From: Macrobrachium rosenbergii
Lineage: Eukaryota > Arthropoda > Malacostraca > Decapoda > Palaemonidae
Direction of reading: 5' to 3'
Length of the DNA stretch: 64,000 bases
Assembly: GCF_040412425.1 (NCBI RefSeq)
Contig: NC_089781.1
Span: forward strand, 50,792,727 to 50,856,726
Every line of letters begins with the position of its first letter. Position 1 is the first letter of the stretch. The notes under the pieces were generated by a model. It searched no databases. It worked only from the letters and a program-made list of their open reading frames with translations, and had not been told where the DNA came from. Made by a program: the position numbers and the translations under genes. Below are positions 1 through 12,246 of the stretch, one piece after another.

Positions 1-63
1 TGGAACCTAACTCATCGTAAGTAGGGGAATACCTGTATTTATGTATTGTACCAAAATAAAAAA

Positions 64-93
64 ATATATATATATGTGTGTGTATGTATATAC

Positions 94-175
<82 letters not shown>
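64..175. repeat. (TA)n microsatellite with GT-rich head
   Basis: Uninterrupted alternating T and A, preceded by a short GTGTGTGTATG stretch. The alternating Tyr-Ile reading frames over it are artefacts of the dinucleotide repeat. Confidence 0.97.
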
Positions 176-183
<8 letters not shown>

Positions 184-198
184 CTGTAAGCAACAAAT

Positions 199-1240
199 CT
201 TACATTCTAGTGATATTCAATCATTTACCTTCATTTTGCAACAAACAAGAAGTCTCTAGCACAATATTTTGATTTAGGGTGAATTTTTGAAAAAACTTTT
301 TCCTTATGTCCGCGTGCGGTAACTCTGCTGAAAATCTCAGAAATTCTTTAGTCACTTTGTCGTAATTTTTGCACTGTTTTCTATTAGCCGTTACATAAAG
401 TTTTATATATGAAAATGTGTGCCATTTCATGTAGAATACAACAAAAAATAACTCATGGTTGTAGCTTTTATCAGTTTTGAAATATTTTTATATATATCAC
501 GATAAGTGCCAAAATTTCAACTTTCGGTCAACTTTGACTCGACCGAAATGGTCGAAAAATGCAATTGTAAGCTAAAACTCTTACATTCTAGTGATATCCA
601 ATCATTTACCTTCATTTTGCAACAAACGAGAAGTCTCTAGCACAATACTGTGATTTATGGTGAATTTAAAAAAAAAGTTTTCCTTACGTCCGCGCGTGCT
701 AACTGCTGAAAATCTCAGAAATTCTTTAGTCACTTTGTCGTAATTTTTGCACCGTTTTCTATTAGTCGTTACATAAAGTTTTACATATGAAAATGTGTGC
801 AATTTCATGTAGAATACAACAAAAAATAACTCATGGTTGTAGCTTTTATCAGTTTTGAAATATTTTCATATAAATCACAATAAGTGCTGAAATTTAAACC
901 CGGTCAACTTTTGACTTGACCGAAATGGTAAAAACTGCAATTTTAAGCTAAAACTCTTACATTCTAGTAATATTCAATCATTTACCTTTATTTTGCAACA
1001 AACGGGAAGTTTCTAGCACAATATTTTGATTTATGGTGAATTTAAAAAAAAACTTTTTATGTCCGCTCGTTACGAATTCATGTATCATTTTGTGATAATA
1101 TTTTCTGTGTTGCTTTGATCGTTTTACAATTTGTTGTATACCAAAATCATCGCAATTTAGTGTACAATACAAAAAAAAAACAATAACTCATTAGCTTTAA
1201 CCGTTTTGCTCACATCGTGATTTGTATACAATTATATATA
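199..1240. repeat. Three tandem ~380-bp units of an unknown repeat
   Basis: The word TACATTCTAG begins at 201, 582 and 958, so the period is about 376-381 bp. Each copy repeats the same order: ATTTACCTT, the CAACAAAC word, AAGTCTCTAGCACAATA, a poly-A/T tract, a TCCGC word, and TTTTCTATTAG or a variant. The third copy diverges after about 1060 and passes into the terminal part of the TTAA-bordered repeat. The short minus-strand open frames in each copy are near-identical because the DNA is repeated. They have no recognisable domain and I do not regard them as genes. Confidence 0.85.
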
Positions 1241-1487
1241 AAAACTTTTTTTGCGCTGTCATATATTCCAATATCTATATATGATAATGATATTTTTTAA
1301 TTTCTGATGGTTGCATACTAAACTTCAGGCAATGAGAAAAAAAGGAGCCATAAATGAACTCTTAATCTTCAAAACTAAGCGCGCTATGATTTTTTGAAAA
1401 AAACTTTCTTTCCGCTTCGGCGCTAACTCTCAAACCCCGCCGGCATACGGGAGACACTTTTGTAAATAGACACTCGGCGTTTAAGGG
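1080..1487 (-). mobile_element. Terminal part of a TTAA-bordered (piggyBac-type) non-autonomous repeat
   Basis: Read on the minus strand, the segment begins CCCTTAAACGCCGAGTGTCT and is preceded immediately by TTAA (1488-1491). A second copy lies in the opposite orientation at 63600-64000 and aligns along its whole length. The TTAA-then-CCC boundary is what is known for piggyBac-superfamily ends, so I infer a non-autonomous piggyBac-type element whose body includes the tandem units at 199-1240. No transposase is encoded here. It could instead be a satellite that shares this edge by chance. Confidence 0.55.
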
Positions 1488-1559
1488 TTAATGGCACGTT
1501 CATCTTCCAAATTTCAAGTGCATCCTCGCCTTATAGGAAAGTCTAACACTTCTTTGTGG

Positions 1560-1995
1560 GGGCAGGCTGTGGATACTCTACCACCAATCCATTGCCATAT
1601 GTATTTCTTTGTTGGCTTGCTTATTAGCATACCCATTATTTATGAGTACTTGGGAGATGTGGTCTAATTCTTGGTGCGTGTCCTGCCAAGAAGAACAGTG
1701 CGTTAAAGCCTTTTTTATGAAGGCTTTGATGGTGGTGGTCTTGTATCTTGAAGGGCACCTCCATTAAGGCAGAGGCAGAGATTCGGTTCTTTTTGGTGTA
1801 AATGGAGGTCTTCAAGCCGTCGTCGGTTTGGCGTACAAGGAAGTCAAGGAAAGGGTGCTGGCCATTGTTGCAGAACTCAACTGTGTAATTCAAAGAGCTG
1901 CATTCTATGAATGTACAGCGGAGTGTTTTTATTTCATTCTGGTCCTCAGCCTGTACGAATGTGTCATCAATATAACAGGCATAGATGCATGGTTT
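1560..1995 (-). pseudogene. Penelope-like element RT fragment (thumb region), minus strand
   Basis: The minus-strand translation carries the PLE RT signature just after the catalytic region: an IDDTF-like active-site remnant, then FLDFLVRQTDDGLKTSIYTK, equivalent to the conserved PFLDxLV ... T-x-VYRKP block of Penelope RTs. The open frame (1893-1636) is only 85 residues and drifts out of frame downstream, so this is a relic. It mirrors the plus-strand fragment at 2020-2640, and the two form an inverted repeat centred near 2016. It stops at the TTAA boundary (1488-1491) of the neighbouring repeat. Confidence 0.75.
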
Positions 1996-2019
1996 TTGGA
2001 AGTGTGAAAAAACCAGCTC

Positions 2020-2640
2020 CTTTTTTCACACAACCAAAAACCTCACATCTATGCCCATTACATTGATGACATATTCGTACAGGCTGAGAACCAGAATGAA
2101 ATAAAAACGCTATGCTGTACATTCATAGAATGCAGCTCTTTTAATTACATGGCTGAGTTCTGTCCCAATGGCCAGCTCCCTTCCTTGACATCCTTGTCTG
2201 CCAAACCAACGATGGCGTGAAGACCTCCGTTTACACCAAAAAGAAACGAATCTCAGTCTCTGCCTTAACGGAGATAGCGCGTCTTTCAAGATATAAGAAC
2301 ACCACCATCAAAGCCTTCACAAGAAGGGCTTTAACACACTGTTCTTCTTGGCAGGGCATGCACCAAGAATTAGACGGCATCTCCCAAGTACTCGTATATA
2401 ATTATAATGGGTATGCTAATAAACAAGTCAACAAAGAATTACGTATGGCAATGGACTGGCGGTACAGCAACCGTAGCCTGTCCCACAAAGAAGTGTTTGA
2501 TTTTTCTATAAGGCGAGAATGCACTCAAAATACCTGGAAGACATATGTGCCATTAAGAAGATCATCACAGACAACATCCCCACTACCGACATCGACACAC
2601 GGCTTGACCTCGTAATTTACTATCAAAACAGCCACACGAA
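2020..2640 (+). pseudogene. Penelope-like element RT fragment, plus strand
   Basis: Around 2060 the plus strand encodes HYIDDIFVQAENQNE, the (Y/I)xDD active-site block of PLE RTs. The LPFLDILV-type block follows, then TSVYTKKKRISVSA at about 2220-2260. Reading needs at least one frameshift near 2180. The homologous minus-strand copy at 1560-1995 is roughly 85-90% identical by eye. No GIY-YIG endonuclease follows: the similarity fades near 2640, just before a MITE fragment. Confidence 0.78.
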
Positions 2641-2711
2641 AAACCTAATTATGAAAAACTTCCCACCCCCACCAATGAGAGATCCTCTTAAACAGACGAA
2701 TGTGGTACAGT

Positions 2712-2920
2712 ACACCCCCCGTATTCGCGTTCTCATGGTTTGCAGACTCACGCATTCGCGGGTTTCTCTGTGGAACATATCTAGCCATTTTTCGTGGAAA
2801 ATTCGCCCATTCGCGGTATTTTTCAATGAGAAATATTCACTAATTACTGTATTTTAATATAATTTTCATGAATAAAGGCACTTTTTGTGATAAAACTATT
2901 AAAGTACTCAGGTATAAGCA
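2712..2920 (-). mobile_element. Partial MITE with CCCCGTATTCGCG end
   Basis: This segment matches the reverse complement of the right part of the complete copy at 7770-8125. Shared words include CCCGTATTCGCG, the AATTCGCCCATTCGCGG-type run, TTCACTAATTACTGTA, and CACTTTTTGTGATAAAACTA. Only one end is present. The family resembles the pogo/Tc1-mariner-type MITEs that carry 'ATTCGCGG' termini, but no transposase is seen. Confidence 0.8.
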
Positions 2921-3282
2921 AGGATCACATCAAAAGTCAGTCTACTCCCATCTTTTGGCATGACCATGTTCAGTGGAGCCTTAGCTTAAACGTGCCGCGA
3001 TAATACCTAAAGAAGACTTTCTCCTGAATGACAACTCAAAAGAAGACTTTCCTGAAGGACAACTCTACAGAAGATAAACTCCCGATTTCAGTATCCTGTT
3101 ACTGTTATACTGTGTTCATTGGAAATGAACTTTCCAATTTTGCAACCTGCTTTCCTCTCCAAGTATGACCAATATTGGTGTGTTACTGGCAGAATACAGT
3201 AACCTAGATAAATCAATTACTAGAAAAGTACAGAAAACTCTATACAAACTGAATGCCCCTTATGCAGCTATCACCTTCAACA

Positions 3283-3283
<1 letters not shown>
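2921..3283. other. No recognisable feature
   Basis: AT-rich sequence between the MITE fragment and the AAT array. Two near-repeats of AGAAGACTTTC...CTGAA occur at about 3010-3060. I see no coding signal. Confidence 0.5.

Positions 3284-3361
<78 letters not shown>
3284..3361. repeat. (AAT)n microsatellite
   Basis: About 26 perfect ATA/AAT trinucleotide repeats. The poly-isoleucine frame over them is an artefact. Confidence 0.97.
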
Positions 3362-3366
<5 letters not shown>

Positions 3367-3539
3367 TCACACCAGTGGCCATACAATGCTCTTATTGCCT
3401 TATTAGTCATCGTGGAGCAACGTCGAGCTGGTCACTCATGCTCTCAATCACCTTCTCCTTTCTCTGTGCACTTATTTTATAGTCATAAGCATTGAACCGA
3501 TAATTTTGAAGGTGACAATTATAGTAGAAGATTCAGTAG

Positions 3540-5245
3540 ATGATAGTGATAAAGATAAAACTTATGTACACAAAAATATCAGTGATGAATCTGAAGGCAA
3601 AAGTGAAAAGGATAGAGGGTGAAGCCTCCACTTCCTCAGCTACCTCCGTTCTCCAATGCTCTCCAACACCACCTCCAACATCATGGCTTCATTCTCAATC
3701 AAAAAAGAATAGAGGAAGAGTTAGTCAATCAGTGTTTCTTTCTACTGATGACTCTGATACTGATGATCCCCCACCCCATCTCCGACACCACCACTAACAA
3801 GAGGAAGGCGAGCTCATCTTCCATTTCTACGAGCTGCGCTGAGGAGGGGAGGTATGGGTGGTTGGGGAGGTAAGACTGGCTGTGTCATAAATGTCAGGCC
3901 AGCTGATCCTGGGTGGCAATGGACTGGTGGTGAAAACTTTCTGCCTCACACCTTCGATTTTGATGGAAGTTTATCAGGAATACAGATGGATGATTTTGAA
4001 GAAAATACCCAAGAAAGTAATTTTTCAATTTTTCTTTCTGGAATGATTCTATAATGGAACTGATTGTAGAGGCGTCAAACCGTTAATTTCATTTTATGTA
4101 AGGTGGTCATATATCAAGCAAACACTCAAGGGAACTACAGTGGTATGACATCACAGTATCAGAGATAAGAAATCTCTTTGCCTCGATTATGCTTATGGGT
4201 ATTGTCAGGAAGGGCAATTATCATGATTATTGGGTCACTGATCCTCTCCTGAATACGCCCATTTTTTAAAAAATAATGTCTGTGAATCATTTTATAAACA
4301 TTTTACGCGCATTACATTTCTATGATACTCTTGAAGGATATCTAACCAATGCATAGCAGTAGGCAAGATAAACAAAATTCGTGCAGTGTTTGATCATATA
4401 AGAAATAGATGCAAAGAAGTGTTTTATCCCTTTTTGTAATGTGGTCATAGATGAGAGCCTTGTTTTATGGAGAGGTAATATATCATTCAGACAGTACATT
4501 CCTTCTAAACGTCATAGATTTGGATTGAAACTCTTTGTTTTATGTGACTGTTAAACTGGTTTTGTTTAAAATCTCACATTGTACACTGGTGCTGAAACAA
4601 AAGTGACACTCAATGAGACTTTGGGGTTGTCTGGTGGCATAGTGCTAACCCTTATGGAGCCTTATTTTTACAAAACCATGTATTATTTGTCGATAATTGG
4701 TATACTTTTCAGCCCTCTTTCAATATCTTTATTCCAAGAAGACAGGGGCCTGTGGTACCATAAAAAGACAATGAAGAAACATGCCAAACATCACTCCTGT
4801 TGTCCGCAGGGGTGAAGTAACACATAAGCAAGCAAATAATATCCTTGCTGTTCACTGGAGAGACAAACTGGCTGTTTCCCTCCTCACATCTGTTCACAAT
4901 CCTCTCATGATCCTCAGCCAGAATGTTGATCCTCATACTCGTGAAAGAATATTCAAACCTGAATGTGTCATTGATTATAACACTAACTTGCATTTGGTAG
5001 GCAAGTTGGATGCAATGATATCATCCATTGATTGTGCTCGTAAGACACTAAAATGGTACATGAAACCTATTTTCACGTGTTAGATATCAAAATATTGGAA
5101 GCACATACTATTTATGCACAAGAACCATAAAAAATGTACACTGCCAGATTTCATAATTGAAGTGATACACCAGCTGTTAGAAGATAATGCTGTTGAAGCC
5201 CCTCACCTGGTTGTCGCTCTGCTGCTGGAGACTTTCTGCATGTCA
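3540..5245 (+). pseudogene. Decayed piggyBac-like transposase
   Basis: Pieces of a DDE_Tnp_1_7 (piggyBac) transposase appear in order on the plus strand across several frames. An acidic, Ser-rich N-terminus (3540-3797) is followed by FDFDGSLSGIQ and ELIVEASNR (about 3955-4080). EIRNLFASIMLMGIVRKGNY lies at about 4158-4220. The block with the first catalytic Asp, VIDESLVLWRG, then RQYIPSKRHRFGLKLF, lies at about 4445-4540. YTGAETKVTLNETLGLSGG lies at 4580-4640, FQEDRGLW near 4735, and LAVHWRDKLAVSLLTSVHNP then CVIDYNTN with RKTLKWYMK at 4840-5070. A last helix-like piece, LPDFIIEVIHQLLED, ends near 5190. The expected block holding the second or third catalytic Asp (DNWYTS-type) is replaced by unrelated residues. 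Several frameshifts and stops make it non-functional. Bounds are approximate. Confidence 0.88.
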
Positions 5246-6440
5246 TTTCATTCATACAAATAAAAAGTAAAATAAATTTATTTCTAACTTCAATTTTGTA
5301 AAAGAAATTTATATAAGAAATTGTTTTAGTGGAAAAAAATGGTGGATTAGGGGACCTATAAGGGGAGGTATGGAGGGTCAAAAAAAGGAAAAAACAAAAA
5401 GGCAAAAATGGACAACACCATCACGAGGATTGTCTCAGCAGCCAGCTGGGGGATATACCCCTCATGCAAACTTCTGATTTTGGACCTTTAAATGTGGGTT
5501 GTGTGCCTTTAAATGCTATTTTCTTTCTTTTGGGACCATTTGGCAGTGACTAAGCCAAAAAATAATTTTCAATTGTTTTATAACCTAAGGGAGAAAACCT
5601 TGTTTACAAGTATGTAACCTCTTACAGGTTAAAGGAGAGAGGTCTACAATGGTCTCCAACCTCCTGTCAGTTTCTCCAATAGAAACAAGCAGCTGTGAAA
5701 ACCTGGAGACCAACCACGTACGACTTCTACTGCAACCTTCCGCAGCTTTGCATTCACCTCCCCCAAAAGGGTGAGATCCTTCTGCAAGCCAGGAATATGA
5801 GCATAAAGCATATCAGTTTGCAAGTATGGGGTAGCAAGAGACTCGGAGGGTAGTAGATATCCTTCCATCTGGATGTCCACTACTTAGGTCTTCGCTCCAT
5901 GTTGCCCACAGGCTCAACAGGCAACCCCAACTTTCAACAACTGGTGGAGAGGAATGCCACCCTTCGTGTCCTCTTCCCTTCTTCTTACCCTTGTCCTTTT
6001 TCCTACAACAGGCATGGAGCTGAAAGGAACACAACTGCGTGTCCTTCCCTACAGATGCAGAAGTCTGGGGAGCTCTACAACAAACAGAGGAAGTCAGGCC
6101 TTCCTCTACCCTGAAGTTGAAGGACCAGCTGAACCCCAGTGCCTCACAGAGACCAAGAGGTCTTGTGGAACACTGCCTGACGGACAGGTGTTATTGTTGT
6201 CAGCACATCTCTCACTGCAGTCTCTCACTTCGAGGAAAGAGAGGTAGACCCAGAGCCAATCTGTTTCTGTACACAAGTAATGACTCTGGTCCAAGGTTCG
6301 TGGAACATTCTCTTCTGTATCAGGTTGGACCACAGGCTTACCATCTGGTGGGCTACCTCCAGAGAGCAGCAGTCTCCTGAAGGGACCATCCCTGTCAGGG
6401 GCATGATGCCCTCATGAGGAGGATCTAAATTTTTTGGGGA
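5246..6440. other. Unassigned stretch
   Basis: 5246-5640 is AT-rich. 5640-6420 is less AT-rich and has short open frames on both strands (for example 5880-5644 minus and 5954-6247 plus), but none matches a family I recognise. Its composition resembles retroelement coding DNA more than the flanking DNA, so it may be a gag-type relic. I cannot support a call. Confidence 0.35.
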
Positions 6441-6469
6441 TGCATTTCTCCTTAAAAAAAATACTTAAC

Positions 6470-7690
6470 TGCTCTATACTGTATTAAAATACTGCCTGAG
6501 AGTCGTTGCAAGGATAAAATGTTCATTGTCACGTCCCGAAGAGAGGCACCTATGTCTTGGATTCTCAAGACTGGGACTTTCGACCAGCAAATGTCTCAGA
6601 GTCAAAGGGATAATACAGTCATCATAAATTGGAGGGTTTTCATCTGACTTTAAGAACCCATGAGTGAGGCTTGCATAGCCAATCCTTGGCCTGCACGACA
6701 TAGTTTCTTGTTTCCTTCACATATATGGACATGACCAAGAAGATACGGATGACATACTACTGCACATTACCATTTTGTCTCAATATTTTCCCAACAGGTC
6801 TACCAAAGGTGTTTAATTTTCTGACATTCTCAAGAAGCACATCCCTTTATGAAAGTAGGCATCTTCTGGATTCTGGAAAGGTGACTGCTGACTTAGCAAG
6901 TTGATCAGCTTGCTCGTTCCCAAGAATCCCAACATGGGAAGGCACCCAGCAAAAATTTACTTCTTTACATCCTCATTTCACTAACAACAGCCACTTCATA
7001 ATCTCTAAAAATCAGTGGGTGTGACAGTTAAAAGATTCTAGAGAGTGATTAACATTTCTTTTGCCACAATATGTAGTAAAACTGTTTCGACTAATAATTA
7101 AAATTTTTTATGGCTTTTAAAACTGCACACAGTTCTGCTGTAAAAATAGATGCAACAGATGATAATCTCCTGCTTCTTTCTACATCAGGAAAGACCACTC
7201 CAATGCCAATGCAATCATCTGATTTTGAGCTATCTGTCCATCTGTGAAAACTACAATGGAGTTATCATGTTGGGAGGAATGATCTAAAAATATTGATCAC
7301 ACCGCTTCATTGGACATTTCTGTTTTCATCAAAAAAAAAAAAAAAAATTACATTTGTCCTCTGGAAGTTTCACGGAAGACTAACCAAATATCTAGCTGGT
7401 AAAGTCTCTGTCCTCTAAAAACAAATGGTTGGGTTGCTTGGGGTGATTTTCATAAAATTTCCAATGCCTTTCATTTCTCATACAAATGCTGGTTAAGGAC
7501 TTACAGAGCCTCTGAATTCTGTACCAGCTCTGAACCAGCAGATGTTGGTAATGCGGATCAAAAGGCATCTCACCAACATGTACTAGCATGCTCTTAGTGG
7601 GAGATAACTTAAATGTTCCTGTAGCCAATCTTACTCCTGCATGATAAACTGATTGACTGATTTAATGTTGTCTGGCATCAGGACAACTAA
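6470..7690 (-). pseudogene. 3' part of a jockey-like LINE (post-RT region and RNase H)
   Basis: On the minus strand, from 7690 downward, there is an RT-to-RNase H linker (LDPIHHAG-like words, then ATGTFKLSPTKSMLVHVGEM at 7628-7560). Next comes the RNase H glutamate block SIFTAELCAVLKAIK (about 7150-7095), then a conserved late RNase H block, WVPSHVGILGNEQADQLAKS, at about 6960-6895. These blocks are typical of non-LTR retrotransposons of the jockey group. Reading needs frameshifts and there are in-frame stops. EN and RT are missing, as expected of a 5'-truncated LINE insertion. Confidence 0.85.
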
Positions 7691-7769
7691 GGTCACTGAT
7701 GCCAATATCAATTGTTAAGAATGACAAAATTTATATAAAATCCATGGAGATGACTAGATTGTATATATA

Positions 7770-8125
7770 AAACCCCGTATTCACAGGGGATGCATACCGC
7801 AGCCCCCGCGAATAGCTAATATCAGCGAGTACTTAGAATCCCTCTAAAAACACTTAGAACTGCCTATTTTGATAGTTTAAACACAAAAAAACCTATTTTG
7901 ATAGTTTAAACCCATAAAGAATCTGAAAATGCTTATACCTGAGTATTTTATTAGTTTTATCACAAAAAGTGCATTTAGTCATGAAAATTATACAGTAATT
8001 AGTGAATATTTCTCAGTGAAAAATACCGCGAATGGGCGAATTTTCTGCGAATGGGTAGATACGTTCCACAGAGAAATTCGCAAATACGTGAATCCATGAA
8101 TAGTGAGACCGCGAATACGGGGTTT
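7770..8125. mobile_element. Complete MITE with CCCCGTATTC / GAATACGGGG ends
   Basis: A 356-bp element whose outer bases AAACCCCGTATTC (7770) and GAATACGGGGTTT (ending 8125) are inverse complements. It has inner repeated GCGAAT words and internal CACAAAAA and TTAGTTTTATCACAAAAAGT blocks. It encodes nothing. A partial, oppositely oriented copy lies at 2712-2920. It inserted beside TA-rich DNA, consistent with the TA targets of Tc1/mariner/pogo elements, although an exact target duplication is not clear. Confidence 0.82.
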
Positions 8126-9139
<1,014 letters not shown>

Positions 9140-9184
9140 AATTCTACTAATGCACAGAATAATTGTGTATGTGATAAAAAGTTA

Positions 9185-9343
<159 letters not shown>

Positions 9344-9400
9344 TCAAGCCTGTGTGTGAAGTAGACAGCATGAAACATAATTCACTTTATTCCTTATACA

Positions 9401-9434
9401 GCGGCGTTTCGAGACCAATGTCTCATCATCCAGG
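9401..9434 (-). ncRNA. Hammerhead-ribozyme-like motif near the PLE 3' end
   Basis: Read on the minus strand: GGATGATGAGACATTGGTCT then CGAAACGCCGC. A TGATGA box, a short hairpin (GAGAC/GTCTC around ATTG) and a GAAAC box lie in the order and spacing of the hammerhead core, and PLEs are known to carry such ribozymes. The conserved leading C of CUGAUGA is replaced and stem I/III pairing is not evident, so activity is doubtful. Confidence 0.4.
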
Positions 9435-9670
9435 CTAAAATCAAAGATAAAAACTGATAAGCAATACAGCATAACAAATTATTTTTTGTTGACACGCAAA
9501 AAATACATTGAATAAAGTAAGGCAAAGTAAGATACATCGTTGAAATAAAAATTAGCTACAAGAAGAGAAACATATTTAAAGTTGAGAGTAGTTAAAAGAC
9601 ACCTTGTCTCAACGTGAGTTCAGTTGCTGTATGAAAAATGCACCGAAGTAAACAAGAAGAAGGGCGTGGT

Positions 9671-10010
9671 TTAGGCTATGTACAAGGGAACAGATGAAGA
9701 GTGGTTGTTTAAGGTGGGAACTAGTTTCTTTATAGCTAGAGATTCTAATATTGGAAGGTGGTGCTCATATGGGCTTGATAATAATATTTTGAAATCCTTA
9801 TAATTTATATTATTTTTGCAAAATTTCCCATGATTCCTAATGTTAGATAGTTCTGGGTTGGATAGTTTACACCCTGTCACGGAAACTGATGCCCATATGT
9901 GCATCACATCTCACCTTAAGCAGGCGGCGTGTGTTGCCAGCGTAAGTCTGCCTGTTGCATCGGCAGCAAGTATAAATATAGACAACACCGGACTGCATTA
10001 AGGAGGTAAT
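9671..10010 (-). pseudogene. GIY-YIG endonuclease domain of the PLE
   Basis: The minus strand encodes a VVYIYTCCRCN-type start (the GIY equivalent with the Cys-rich knuckle of PLE nucleases) and TYAGNTRRLLKVR, the YIG equivalent carrying the conserved Arg. Downstream is a helix-rich tail: NHGKFCKNNINYKDFKIL, then LPILESLAIKKLVPTLN and SSVPLYIA, which is characteristic of Penelope endonucleases. A stop or frameshift splits the domain near 9870: the 78-residue frame at 9907-9671 holds the C-terminal half. In an active element this nuclease nicks target DNA to prime reverse transcription. Confidence 0.85.
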
Positions 10011-10512
10011 CTCTTTTGACGTAACATACTACCAATAGTCCTAGGGTTCATTACTGAACCTGACATCAACGGCCGGGAAATAATTAGTTAAAATTCTCCT
10101 TAAGTGAGGTAAGAAAGAGGTGTCATGCACATAAGGAAATCGTATATAGAGCTTAAGTTTATGGGCCAAATGTATTGCTGCTGGAGGATGAAATGAAAAA
10201 TCCAGCGTTTTCCTGACATATTTCATAAAGAGATTAGGAGGATAGCAATTTGATTTAAAATAATCGTAAGGATTCGATTTCTTTGTGGAAAAGACTCCAA
10301 TCAGAAGTTAATGTTATGGCTCTGTGGAGGAGGGTAGACAATGAATTTAATTTAAAATTGAAAAACAAAAACTATAAAAGTTAAGACCAAGGCCTGTGAA
10401 AGTTGCCTTTCGAAAAATGCCTGTGTGAAAACGGTCGTCATATCGGATGACAATCGTATCTAAGAATGGTAGTTTGTTATTGTTTTCCAATTCATATGTA
10501 AATCTAATGTTG

Positions 10513-10905
<393 letters not shown>

Positions 10906-11858
10906 TTTAAAGTAAACATTTGTTTATTACTTACTGTTCAGTGTTTCATTAGTTCATTTGAGCCTTGAATCCTTGGTTAGAGTTTTGTTTTATTGTGCTT
11001 CTCCCACCAAAGACCGCTACTTGTTACTTGGTACTCTGCCCACGAAAAATTCTCTTTTATTTCATGTATGAGCATTTTGTTGGTTTGGTCTTCTGCCTCC
11101 TGCCATGCTGGACTGCTTAAGAGGCAATTTACGTATATTTGTCTGGACTGACAAGAGATTACATTCAGCTGTCCTGTAGAGAAGTTCTCCTCTTTTTTTC
11201 ACAGCTCGTTGTTCAGTGTGGTAATCACCACCTTGCACCATTGCTCTGCTATATTTGGATGGGCTTCTGGCTTCAAGTGGACTTGTCTGCTGATGATGCA
11301 TCAGTGTCGCTGGATGCACACACCTGACCCCTTTGCAACCTACAGGTGTGCTCTCATGCTCTCATGTTTGCTGAGACCATTGTCACCGCCCACACCCTGA
11401 GCTCTCGTCTAATGATATGGGCACCGCCTCCAGAATCTTCCCGTAAACAGGCGTTGACTCGAGATCTTCTGAGGGCTGTTAGGAGGACTTTTGGTCACGA
11501 AGAAGAGTAAGTATCTGATACTGTACCTTCTTTTTATCCAAAATAGATTCATTCCCTTATGGTTGAGCATTTGTGTCTGGGAGACCAATACATCACAGTG
11601 CCATCAAAACCATCATTCGTTTGATAAACTGCTTCAGTGCAGAGACTACAGTATTGCATTGTTTTTTGGGGGGGAGAACATATCTATATAACGGTATATT
11701 ACTGTAAATATTCTGTTGAGTTAGGTTAAGGTTTTTCTCTTTCTTTCACCTCTCACTTATTACTGACTTAGTTTGGAAGTTTTTCTTCTCCTCAGCACTT
11801 TCCTCTAACAAACGTTTGCGTGAAGGTTAACCGTAGGTTTGAAAAGGAGTTGTAGGCA
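10906..11858. other. Unassigned stretch
   Basis: Mixed-composition sequence with only short open frames on either strand. I recognise no family. The 3' part may belong to the long terminal repeat of the gypsy remnant that follows, but no second LTR copy was found to prove this. Confidence 0.35.
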
Positions 11859-12133
11859 AATGTGTTCACACCATCAGCCAACAATTTGGGGATGTGTGCA
11901 AATAATTTATTGTAACAAATCTGAGCTTTACATTCAAGTTTTCATTACCCCCTCAATAAAGTGTATTTTTGTCTATATTGCTGGTAAATCTTACTCTTTA
12001 GCTTGCAAGCTGTGTTCAGTAAGGGCAAATTTTTGGAAGACCCAGAAAGTGCACTGAAATGTTATTCAAACTTTAAAGTGGAAAAACAAGCTTTTGGATA
12101 AATTATCTCATTAGGACAACAGAGTTCTTAACA

Positions 12134-12143
12134 TTTGGCGACC
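12134..12143 (+). promoter_or_regulatory. Primer-binding-site-like word of the gypsy remnant
   Basis: TTTGGCGACC immediately follows ...CTTAACA, the layout of the LTR end followed by TGGCGAC that is common in Ty3/gypsy elements. It lies about 100 bp before the gag start, as expected. Confidence 0.5.
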
Positions 12144-12246
12144 TTTTACCAGGATAAATACCAGCAATATAGTGGTTAAGCACTTGAGGGGTAATAAGGA
12201 GATAAAAATTAAGTAATCTATTAGGACCCCCCAACAAGGAGGTAAC

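Noticed and set aside
41..272. Tyr-Ile repeat frames over TA arrays here and at 7988-8302, 9028-9438, 10347-10773, 39174-39519 and 47607-48047
   Set aside because: They are translations of a dinucleotide repeat.
5640..6400. Possible host exon cluster because of more balanced base composition
   Set aside because: The frames are short, both strands are open to a similar degree and no domain is recognisable. It is more likely an unrecognised retroelement remnant.
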